From contig NC_088303.1 in assembly GCF_032854445.1 (NCBI RefSeq), forward strand, positions 36,187,265 to 36,251,264: 64,000 bases of DNA, written 5' to 3'. Source of the DNA: Liolophura sinensis (lineage: Eukaryota; Mollusca; Polyplacophora; Chitonida; Chitonidae). Below, one piece after another: positions 1 to 11,800 of this stretch (positions within the stretch are counted from its first letter, which is position 1; every line of letters starts with the position of its first letter). The notes under the pieces were generated by a model. That model ran no database searches, had not been told where the DNA came from, and was given only the letters and a program-made list of their open reading frames with translations. The position numbers and the translations under genes are program-made.

Positions 1-1258
1 TGCACCCAACCCACCCGTCACCTCCTCTTTATCACATACGTTATAGAACTGAGGCGTGTACTAATCAAAGATTTGCCTCTAATGTGCTGTCATATTTTCA
101 CTTCTTTTTGAACCCAGTGTTTGAACAAGCAAACCCTAATTCGTGACCGAGTACTTGTTGTTTGGCTGATGTTCGAGAGCTCGTGTGGAAGCCTGCATTA
201 TTTGCTCAATCGAAATATGATTTACGCAGACGTGTAGTGAGGTGAGGATCGATGGAAGCACTGGTATTTTAGTTTCAGCTGCTAGACCCCTGACGGATTA
301 TTTTCACCACAGAGCAGATAGATAGGGTGATGATTTATTCAGCTCTATAAATCAAGCGAGTTTTGGAAGCCGATGTAATTTGAGCATTTGCATTATTAAC
401 CAGGCAGATTGATATCTATACTGTGTGCAGCAGGTGCGACTGCCATGTTTTTTTTTTTTTATCTTTTCACTATACGTACATGTTAACTATATGTCTATAT
501 GCTATAACACATTCATAATTTTAGTTACGTATCTATACACTTGTACATGCAGGTTTGCTTTAGTGCTGTACCAGCTGAGCTTTTTATTATCAGATTGGAG
601 CTCATTTAAAATAGCTTATTTAAATTTGGAAAGAAGACATGCCCAAGTTTTTTTTAGTTATCTACACCTCACACATTCACTTTTTGTTGCGAACTTAGTA
701 ATCTTTGTTGAGTCAAGCTGGTAAGGAATGCTTACATTATTGAAAAAAAAAGGAAACAAATTGCATGTTAACTAGATCTGCAAAAAAAATCCCTGCTTGC
801 GGGGCATCTGACAACTCTCCTTTGACTAAAGAAGGCAAACATTATTAATAGTCCAAAGCATCATTTGGAAACCGTTTTGTGGTCAAATGAAGTCAAGAGC
901 CGACTTCGCTTTGCGAAATATGGGAACAAGAATTTGATCTAACTAAGAGTGGACACAGCTAACGGTAGGTGTTACTTTGTGAAATCCAATCTGGTAGGCT
1001 CTTTTTGTACTGGCTAGGCGTTTTGTAGATGTAACGTCAGTGCCAAGCTAATGACTTTCATAGTTTTCTCCAGATATATAATTCCTAACATCACATTGAC
1101 CTCGTGGTGAAATTTATGAGATGTGTTATGAAGGACATAAAGTATTGGAAGGTTTCTGATGTGATACGGAGTCAGTGGAAGGTCATTTCACATGCTGTGG
1201 TTGGGTATTTACGAAGAGATAACCTGAAAAGATCAGTGTACATATACATTAGACATAA

Positions 1259-1602
1259 ACACCACTATCTTGGGACCTCTCTGCAGGCCCTGTTACTGTT
1301 GTGTTATGTGTACTACATAAGTACACATATACTTACAACATTAACACCAGTATGTTGGTACCTCTCTGCAGGCCCAGTTACTGTTGTGTTATGTGTACTA
1401 CATAAGTACACATATACTTACAACATTAACACCAGTATGTTGGTACCTCTCTGCAGGCCCTGTTACTGTTGTGTTATGTGTACTACATAAGTACACATAT
1501 ACTTATGTAGTACATTATGTGTACTACATATGTACACATATACATTCAACATAAACACCACTATGTTGGGACCTCTCTGCAGGCCCTGTTACAGTTGTGT
1601 TA
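1259..1602. repeat. 85-bp tandem repeat, about 3.5 copies, with an internal hairpin
   Basis: The string ACCTCTCTGCAGGCC recurs at 1,275, 1,360, 1,445 and 1,571. The first two steps are exactly 85 bp. The last is 126 bp because of an extra 41-bp internal duplication. Each full unit contains the inverted repeat TATGTGTACT / AGTACACATA with a 5-nt loop ACATA (first at 1,305-1,329). Confidence 0.9.
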
Positions 1603-2274
1603 TGTGTACTAGATAGACCCATCTGTTCATGTGCCATAAAGGAATACCTGCTTATTGGGGGGCATCTGAGTTACTATAAGTTAGGGAAGGTCTGTTTATT
1701 TCAGGTAATCTTGTTGATGATGGTACATAGAAATCCATGTATATTTCACTGTGTGAAATTATTTTGGAGATACATGTACTGATGTGTTATTTGAGGAACA
1801 TGTGTGTTTGTTAAGTTAGGTTTCAAAGATCAGGGGAGACAACAGCTTGTTCTTATGTTCCACTGGCAGTCATGGGGGTGTTGGCCTTCTTGTATAACCA
1901 TGGAGATCGCCTGCTCTTGAGTATTGCTAGAAGCTTTATAATCTGCTCTATGTCTTGTGAACGTTAATCAGACCCTGAGAAAGCACATGGATTTTACTGA
2001 TTACATTACTTAGCTTGTTGCTATTTTTTTTAAAACCGTAACAGGCTATAAATCAGTTAGCTGCTGACAAATGAGGTCACAGCTTAGAATTTAGCTCTCA
2101 CTAAGTTGGTGATGATTGTAAGCCAGAAACCGCCGGTGGTTTTATCCACCTAACAAAAACTGACCTTTGTCATATATGTGAAAAAATACATCAGTAAGAC
2201 ATTTAAAACCAATCAGTGAAATGAAATAAGTAATGAAATGAACCCCTGTGGAAGTGGGAGTATGTTTTCCTAAT

Positions 2275-2541
2275 TTTATTTATTTATATATTTGATTGAT
2301 GTTTTACGCCGTACTAAAGAATATTTCACTTATACCATGGCAGCCAGCATTATGGTGGGAGGAAACCGGGCAGAGCCCGGGGGAAACCCACGACCATCCA
2401 CAGGTTGCTGGCAGACCTTCCCACGTACGGCCGGAGAGGAAGCCAGCATGGCTGAACTTGAACTCACAGCCACAGCATTGGTGAGAGGCTCCTGGGTCAT
2501 TACACTGCACTAGCGCTCTAACCATCTGAGCCACAGGGGCC
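2275..2541 (-). mobile_element. tRNA-derived SINE, family A, near full length
   Basis: Read on the minus strand, a tRNA-like head (GGCTCAGATGG, A-box like) is followed by a B-box-like stretch. Then comes a conserved body (GGGTTTCCCCCGGGCTCTGC) and a tail with a TAAAACATCAATCAAATA-type motif ending in TAAATAAA. The same layout recurs more than ten times in the window. It is typical of mollusc SINEs; the exact published family cannot be assigned without a repeat library. Confidence 0.9.
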
Positions 2542-2848
2542 TACTGTTTCCCGAATTTCACAATGTAGATACATTAATGTAGATTTATATTACATCTATG
2601 GTTTTAGTTCATTTAACATGTATATTATATCTTAAATGTTAAAATTAACTTACAAGTCTTCTTTTAAAATGAGCAATTGAGGAAATTATTGTCCAATATT
2701 TTGAGTCTCGAGTATTCAGTTAACATCAGCCCACAGGTTGAACAGTTAGAACATTGGGTATCTTTATGCTTTTGTTTGTGCCCTGCCTTTTTGGAGCTCT
2801 TTACTTTTGAATATGAATCTTATGGTAGGTTTGTGTTGTGTTTTTCAG

Positions 2849-5800
2849 GATTTGGCCAGGGCACGAAGGCGCCACCCTTAAGTATGCTGAGTCCAGCCAC
2901 AGCTAAGGTCACACGGACCACTGCCACAGTACCGCCTTTGAACCAAGTGTCGCCCGGAGTGGGCATTACCTCTGTCAGTGGGAACCCCGCGCTGAACGCT
3001 ACACGTACGTCCAGTTTTGCCGCAGCCTTGAGAAAACTTGCTAAACAGGCTGGGGATTCAGGTACACTGTTGTACTAACACCTACCCTTCCTTGCTTGCA
3101 CCACGGCTGTACTGTTGGTCAGGTACCCCCTGCTTGCACCACAGCTGTACTCTTGGTCAGGTACCCTCTGCTTGCATCACAGCTGTTCTGTTGGTAAGGT
3201 TTCCTCTGCTTGCACTACGACTGTACTGTTGGTCAGGTACCCACTGCTTGCACCACAGCTGTTCTCTTGGTCAGTTTCCCTCTGCTTGCACCGCAGCTGT
3301 TCTCTTGGTCAGGTACCCACTGCTTGCACCACAGCTGTTCTGTTGGTCAGGTACCCTCTGCTTGCACCACAGCTGTTCTGTTGGTCAGATACCCTCTGCT
3401 TGCACCACAGCTGTTCTCTTGGTCAGGTACCCTCTGCTTGCACCACAGCTGTTCTCTTGGTCAGGTACCCACTGCTTACACCATGGCTATTCTTTTGGTC
3501 TCTGGTACCCTCTGCTTGCACCACAGCTGTTCTCTTGGTCAGGTACCCACTGCTTACACCATGGCTATTCTGTTAAGTACCCTTTGCTTAAACCATGGTT
3601 ATTCTGTTCGTCAGGCACCTCCTGCTTGCACCATGACAGTTCTCTTGGTCATGTATCCACTGCTCGCACCATGGCAGTTTTGTTTGTCACCCTCTGCTCA
3701 TACGATGGTCATTCTGTTGGCTGTTCTATTAGGTACACATTGCTTGCACAATGGCGTTTCTCTCGGTCAAGAACCCCATGCTAACACCGTGGCTGTTCTG
3801 TTAGGTATGCATTGCTTGCACCATGGCAAATGGGTTGGTCATGTACTCTCTGCTCCCACCACGGATGTTTTGTTAGTCATTTTTTTTTTCAGAGCTCTGC
3901 AGACTCAACAGCTGCTCTGTTGGCCAGGTACCCTGTGTATGCTTTAAGCCTGTTGTGTTGGTCAGATAACTTCTGTCTGTAATATTGGTGTCCTGTTGGT
4001 TAGGTACCCTCTGTTTACACCATGGGTGTCCTCCTGTTGGTCAGGTACCCACTGTTTACACCATGGGTTTTTGTGTCCTGTTGGTCAGGTACTCTCAGTT
4101 TACACCATGGGTGTCCTGTTGGTCAGGTACCCTCTGTTTACACCATGGGTGTCCTGTTGGTCAGGCATCCTCTGTTTACACCATGGGTGTCCTGTTGGTC
4201 AGGCACCCTCTGTTTACACCATGGTTAGTCTGTTGGTCAGGTACCCTCAGTTTACACCATGGTTGTTCTGTTGGTCAGGTACCTTCTGTTTGCAGTTATG
4301 CTATCATGTTGGTAAAGCGCACTTTCTGCTTGAACTTCCTGTTGGCCAGGCTCCCTCTGCTTGCAGCATGGGTGTTATGGTGCATTATGGGTGTTATGTT
4401 GCATCATGGGTGTTGGTCATACACCCGCTTACTTCGACTCCTGTTGTTCAGACTATCTACGTTATGGCTGTTCTATTTCATATGTCTTAATAGGAGAGTT
4501 TTGTGTTCAAACTCTTTCATTCCTAACGGTAAAGTAAAGTCCTGTAAGACGGTGACGTGTCAAAACTATAACATGGGCATCGAGAAAAGTTCCGCATAAA
4601 GTTAGTTGGAGTAGACAGATGATGGAGAAACTGAGATGCTCAACATTTGTGAATTCAAATTTCGTTTGTACCTCTGGCGTATGACCAGACAAAAGATAAA
4701 AGTAAATTAATGTCAACAAAGGTTGCCTAACATTTTTCACAAATCACATGACACAGGAGGACTTTCTACCTTCAACGACAAAAGAGTTCAAACTCGAAAA
4801 CGCCCTATTGGTACGTTCCTATCTATGTCCCAGCAGCTTTACACCAATATGACTGACATGCTGGTTAAGCACAGTCTAATGTCTGATTTTGACAAACTTT
4901 TTTATTTTATCAGAAACTTAGTTTGAAATGCGAGTAACATTGTGAGAATCAAACAGGGTACATGAATTCTCATGGCTGATAATCTTTTGTTTTGGTATGG
5001 CTTATTGATGAAAGCTTTGTGGCCAGTTCTAGTATTTGTGCTGTGATTTCTCTTGCCATTCATCTCAGATTCCTATCCCTGGTCACTGGTGAATTTGGTT
5101 CATGTATATATCTTATAGCCAAAAGTGTGACGGTTAAGTTAAGTATGGTACCTGACTTGTGGTTGACAAATGATTTTTTCACCAATGCGCTTGTGTGTTT
5201 CTTATTCATTTACCTTGCATGTTTTGCGTACAAATCCTGACCAATTCAATTCAGAACCCCGACACTTCCACTGCTACAAATTTCTACACATCATACTCAG
5301 CTAGCCTGTACATTCTTCCAGACTTTGGCAATTGTTTTTCTTTCAAAAACATTGCCAATTGTAACTAAATTCTGATCATCCTGCGCCTGCACTTACATTT
5401 ACTTCAAATTTGTACTCAAACTGTATTATTGCATTCACCTTGATCTTACTGCACCTGTTGTGGATTATTTTATGTGTATGTAAATGGTCTAGTCTTTTGT
5501 ATTTCCTGTATTTTCCTGTTGCATTGGACACACATCTATGTTTACATGTGATGTATGTATAGGTTTAACCAAGGGAGGTCTCCGTGTCTGGGTGAGACAC
5601 TATTGAGATGATATTACCCTGGGAAAGATAGGGATAACAAAAGGGAATAAATCTATGCATACACACAAATAAACATAGTTTCAGTGTAGTACTTGATGTA
5701 AGTATATTATATATGTATACTTGTAGATAGTATATCAGCCGTCACAGGATCTGAATTTCACTCTTACCTCAGAAGGCTCTCATGACAAAAGGAGTACTTG

Positions 5801-8800
5801 TTGGTTTGGAAAATTTAGTTACGCACACAAGTGATATAAGTCACCCTGAACGTATTGTATGCATGTAAAGTTCTTGCTTTTGCTAAAGCAATTCTAAAGA
5901 TCGAGTTTGGATTTTAGACTTTCCAGATAGCTTTTTGACCCTTGTAATTCGATCCTGATGATGAAGTATTTCTATATTGTTGTTCTTGGCCAAGTATATG
6001 GTCAGTTGTCTAAATTCTTGGAATACACTGTTTTTGTTATGTGTCTTTATTTCTGAGGATGTACTGCTTCATACCCTACCTGTTGTGAAGCACAGTGTTC
6101 ATGTTTCTATGAACCACTTCTTCATTTATCTCTGTGTGAAGCACTGTATCATGTCACCCTGTTTGTGTGAAGCATTGCTTCAGATTTCCCTATTTGTGTG
6201 AAGAACTGCTTCATTTGTCCCTTTTTGTGTGAAGCACTGCCTTATGCGTCAACATTTGTATTGAAGCACTGCTTATTGTGACTCATCATGTACATGTATT
6301 TGTGTTAAAGGCAGTTTCTTGTGGCCCCATTTGTGTGAAACACTGCTTCGTTGATCCCAACTAAGGATAAGCACTCAGTGATGCAATCCTATTTATGTGA
6401 AGCTATGTTTCACATGTCCCGTAATGCGTGAAGACTAGTTTTTAAGTCTTCATGCCTTGCACTGTTAAATTTGGCCCATCTTGTGAGGAGCACTGAATTA
6501 CTGTGTCTACCATTCTTATAAACCACTACTCTGTATGTACCATTTCTGTACTGTGACATGTCATTTCACTGATGCTAATCGGAAGTGCTCCTCTTATCTG
6601 TGTACCCTTGGGTACTTCATAGTTGACATAAAAGAAGTTCAGAACTATTTTGTTTATGGTGATCCTCACTGTTCCATGGTGTCAAGATTTTCGCCGACAC
6701 TATGTTCCTTTGGGTTTATTATTATATTAACACAATGTTTCCATGTAGTTACTAACATTGTTATCAAGTGATGTTACATTTACATTGTGTTGATAAACCC
6801 AAGAACTCGCATATCCATAAGGAACATAGCGTCAGCGTATTTCCCCACCAGCTTTTGCCGGTGAAAGCAGTCATTTTAAACTGTTGGTTTTACATGTATG
6901 TACCCTGTGTTGTGTGTTCCACATGTCTGGTATCTCGCTCTATTAATGTTTGTAAAGCATGTGTATTTTCCTCATTCTCGCTGTTGTAGGTTTTGTGTTT
7001 GGTTTTGATTTGCCCCTCCAACCCTGTGTTTTGAGTGGTCTCCCTGTATTGTATCTCTCTCCATGCCTCTCACTAACACCCAGCTATGTCGCGTTTGTAC
7101 CCAATTTTTGCCAGCCTATTAATAATAATAATAATAATGATAATAATAATACAGACATGTCATGTCATGTATTAATGGAACTGATCAATGTTTTTACTTT
7201 TTTCAGAGAGTGGTACATGTATTTATTGATGCCTGCAGGTTTTGAAGTTTTCTTTTATATATTTTTTTTTAATTTGTTGTGAAATATCACCAGTCAAAGC
7301 CAATTACACTGTACATGTAGGTCAAATCTTAAATTCCTTTTTGTAGTGTGTTATAAAAATTCAGTAGCAATATCCACTAGCATGAATTCAGAACTTTTGC
7401 AAAGGGCGCAGGTTTCCTTAGAAACAGATAAAGCAATTTGTTGAGCCTTAAAATGTGAATGTCACTGGTAATTTTGAATGATGTAACACACAAAACTGTC
7501 AGACACTTTTGAAAGTCTGATGTCATTTTATTAAAGAGTATAATTGATAATTGGCTTTTTTGACTGATGATGACTTCAAGAAATTTTAATTATATCTAAT
7601 TGAAAATTTGAATTTCTCTTTTGTAAATTTGAGTATAAGCCGTTACTTGTACTAAAAAAGCAGACAGAATCCAAATTGTAATACCTGTCAGAAATATAAT
7701 TCTCTTGATGGTCTTTTTAATCTTAATGTAGGCGTCATTTTAGCAAAACTATTAGATGTAGACTTACATAGTAGTTTTGTGTATTTGTAGATGACCCTAT
7801 ATCTCTTAAGCGAACACCTCCACCCAATGCCGTGGGTAGTCCTCTATCATCCACTCCAAAGCGAGGCCCTCCCCCACTACTCTACAATAGTTCAGCCACC
7901 TCCTCTATGAACTCACCTCCAGTGGTCACCATTGCACCCACTCCCAGTCACACAGTGGTTAGCTCATCAGGGGGCAGAGAGGTAAGGCAGTCACAGGGTT
8001 CAAACCCAACAGATGGCATTTTTTTTTTTATCAACATGTGGTATATTTTTCTTATGCATGGTTAAAGAATTTATGGCTATGTTTTAGTTTCTTGACAGAA
8101 ATTGCACATTACACTCTTTGTTTAATCCAAAAACATTTATATTTGAATGTCAGAAAGCCTTGTTTCTGAATAGAGCTTTTATTTAATTATTCATTTATTC
8201 CTTACAAGGTGCTGCATGCTGCTATATGGCTGCAATATATAGAGATCTGGGCTAAAGGTGCAATCAATCATTCAATCCTTACCAGACACTTGCAGGTAGA
8301 ATGTTGCTGACTGGGAGTCATTCCTTACGAGGCTAGATCTGCACTACATATTGCAGGACTTCCACCGCAAGAGAGCGATGCATGAGTATAAATGTGGGAA
8401 AAATGCAATGATTTGGTATGTTTTTGTTATTGTAGAGTGTGGAGAGAACTCATTCAGTACACAGTACAACTTCCTCTAATGAACCGCTGGGAATTAAACA
8501 AGAGCGAGATCAGAGGTCACATTCATCTCACTCCAGAGACGATGAACCGTACAACTATTCCCGAAGGTAAGGTGTGATGAAAGAATTGCTGTATACAGAA
8601 GTGTTGTACATGTGTTATAGAGCTAAGTGTGCATTTATTTCTCTATTATACTTATCATGATGGTATACTAGTAAGTACTTTGACAATTTATAAATTGGTC
8701 AGATATAATTTGGGTTTCAGGTTAACCCCACATGGTATACCTGGTCATGTCACACCCACCTCTAGTCGAGAAGATACGCGGGGGTTCCAGCCCTACCGGC

Positions 8801-11800
8801 CAGGCGAAGATTACCGCCATTCAGCCATAGGCTCACATTATGGCCTTGACCCCTCATATCCTTACCATCCAGCGTTTTTACCGCCCCATGCTTTCCCGCA
8901 TCCAGCTATGAGGTGAGTGACATGCCATGGTTTGTGAAAGGGAGATAACTTCACTTGATGTGTGACTTTGTGCTTTACAGTACAATATGAATTTTGTTAT
9001 GATTGGGTTGAAAATGTCGCGTGCTGTTTAAATAGTGTAATGGGTGGGATTTGGGGAACTAAAGTGTTTGTTGAATTTTGTTAAACGAGTCATTTTTATT
9101 CATCATAATAGCAAAACTCTTTCATTCTTTAAAAAGCACTAAGATATATCAGGTATGTATGAAAATATGTGTATTGATGTAAGATATTCATTATTTTGAA
9201 CCGCAGAAACCTCCTTCATTATTGGCACAGACTGTTGCATTGTACTATGATCAGTTTTGGAAAATTGTGAATTTTATGTGTGTTTGTTAAGTATATAAAC
9301 GACCAGACACATGTTGTGTTCACCAGGGTTGATGAGCACTTCTTGGAGAGGTACAGGATGATGCAGCCCCAGTTTGTGCCCTTCTCCCACCCAGGCATGT
9401 TCCCACACCCTGGGGTTCACCCTCTGATGGCAGGAGGACAGTACCCCCCAGAGCTACTCCACCAGCAGTATGGCCTTGTCTCCCCCAGTGCCCGCCTTGC
9501 CGACCCTCTGCGCTCCCCAGCTTTGACCACAGATAGGTGAGTCACTAGAACTGTGGGTACCTTCCCATATGCATTATCATTTTAAAATTTAATTTGATAA
9601 AAAAAAGACGTTCTGTATTTCACCTCAAGTTTGGCATGTTTCATGTGATACATTTTGCTTGACTCTGATTGATTAATCTACCTTATAGGGCCACTTTACA
9701 GTTTGTTTTGTGGAGTTTGATTAATTTCTTTTCAGAAAAACTGAAGTATTGGCATCAAAAGCTTCATTTTAAGGCTTTTGTGTGCTTCTGATTTGGTATT
9801 TTTACAGGCCAAACTGTAGGTGAAATAAACTTAAGTATCACTGAAAGACCATTCAAAGCTATATAATCTTGTAACGTTTACAGTATTTGTAATATTTGCT
9901 CAAAATATTGCACACAAGATAAAAAGATATTCCAACATTAGATAAGGTATTTAGGATGGAAACAAAATTTGTCAACCCATTGAGACCGGAAGTTGTCAGT
10001 GAATTACAGTAGAGAAGGCACTGTAATTCACTGACCACTTCGACTAGCTGAGTAGTTATGGAAATAGTTTTTACATAGTTTTGGATGGTATATCCACTGG
10101 CACTTATTTCATTGTATGTTTTCTTTCTTCAAGTAATATATCTCTTTTACCGTCATACCAATTAAACTGATGTTTTCATTTTCCCTATTGATAGACACCT
10201 CTCCTGTGTGATTCACCAGTTTCAGTGAATAATGTATTAGATACATGTGTATGTAAATACTTTTGTTTTTTTTCAAATATGATATTCCTCTATTTATGAA
10301 ACCTGTGAACTTGAATTTATGGCATGTTAAAAGGCAAAGGATGGAAGAGGAAAGGATTAAAGAATTGGAAAAAGAAAGGGAAAAGGAACGGGAAAAGGAA
10401 AGAGAACGTGAAGCTCAGCGGGAACGCGATAGGCAGCGGGAAAAGGAACGGGAGCACGAGAGGGAACGTCAAAGGGAAAGGGAACAACAGCTGGAGAAGG
10501 AACGAAGGGAACGATGTCGTTCTCGTGAGGACATGGAACGATCTAGGGAGCATGAACGAAGCCCACATAGTAGACGAGCTGGTGAAGCATCAGGTAGCAA
10601 CTATGCTCTATAATTTGCTTAATAATTATTAATTATTGTGATTTACCTATAATATGGATAAAGCTGGCACTGATTGGTTTTACAGTACAAGTAAGCCAAT
10701 GCATGTCCCAAAATTACAATTCAAATAAGCTTGAATTAAATGGTTGCATTGAAGTGGATTCGAAAGTTATTCGACGAAAGCTGCAGTGAGCAGACCAGTT
10801 TTACAATATGAGCTAAAGTTGTGTGAAAATTTGCGTTGCTGCCTGCCACGTATAGATAGTTTTGTGCTGAGGAAAGAGCTGAACAAAGAAAGAAAAAGGA
10901 AAAAACCAATCGTCTCGAAGAGGATGCAAACATACAGTACAGCTGAATATCCTATAGTCATCCTGGCTGGAGATACCAATAAACCTGATCCACTCTTTAC
11001 TGCCACCCCATGCCCACCGCGGAGGTCACATCCTCTGTCTTGTCAGGGCTTCATTGTGTAATTCAAGTTTAGGCCAGATAGTTGTAATGTGGTTCCATCA
11101 ATGAAGTGCCAGTGCGAAGGAGCTGCTTTGACCAATCATTGTATCCGTCTTGAGTGGGGAGCGCTTCAGGGTTGGACAATGACACTATTTGCTGCGTTTG
11201 TTATGATTTTATATGCGTTAAATCTATCATTTCTTTTCTTAATGGCGAGAAGCAGATAGTTACATTAATGCAGGCTGATCATGGCATAGGATCACAACGG
11301 GTTGGCAATAGGCAGTGCATCAGGCTTTACTCTTCACGCTCGCATTGTTCATGGTACGTTGGCAGAGATGGAAACTCAACATCTTTCTAACATGTTCTAA
11401 ATAGTTATTAGAATCTTGGATGTACATGTATGGGGAGTGTAGGCAAGTGTTGGTTATATTTTCCAGCTGGGAGATTTGGGTCCATCACACAGGGCACACC
11501 TCGAGAGCTGACCTTTTCTGACCCCTATCGGTCTCCATTCCACGGCAGCCTGGAGGATGCTCACCACCATAGGCGGGAAGAGGGTCGCTATGACAATCGG
11601 CCCAGGGGGTATGGCTATCCAATAGAAGACACAGCAAGACAGCGGGTAAGACTGACAGCTTTGGTATAACTTGGTAAACTGTTTTGTAGATTTTATCCAA
11701 TTAGCTAATTGTGATGTCATATTTTTTTTTGTGTATTACATCAGTTTTAGGTTAGAAGATATATATGAAAGGTGTTAATCACTTGTTTGGTAATAGTTAA

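Larger units (their letters stand above)
1..2848. other. Region upstream of the first recognised GSE1 exon
   Basis: No exon could be supported here. It is probably GSE1 5' intron, because the first recognised GSE1 exon at 2,849 opens in the middle of a codon behind a good acceptor (TTTTTCAG). The region holds an 85-bp tandem repeat and one SINE, described separately. Open frames such as 425-724 and 1,104-1,490 are low-complexity or repeat-derived and are not called as genes. Confidence 0.5.

Noticed and set aside
3038..4599. Several long overlapping open frames (up to 248 codons) on +
   Set aside because: They run through the 38-bp minisatellite in all frames. The protein is an artefact of the repeat and lies in a GSE1 intron.
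10736..11061. Open frames on both strands in the GSE1 intron after exon 6
   Set aside because: GSE1 exons 6 and 7 already join in phase (G|CT) without this segment, and the predicted peptides have no GSE1 similarity.
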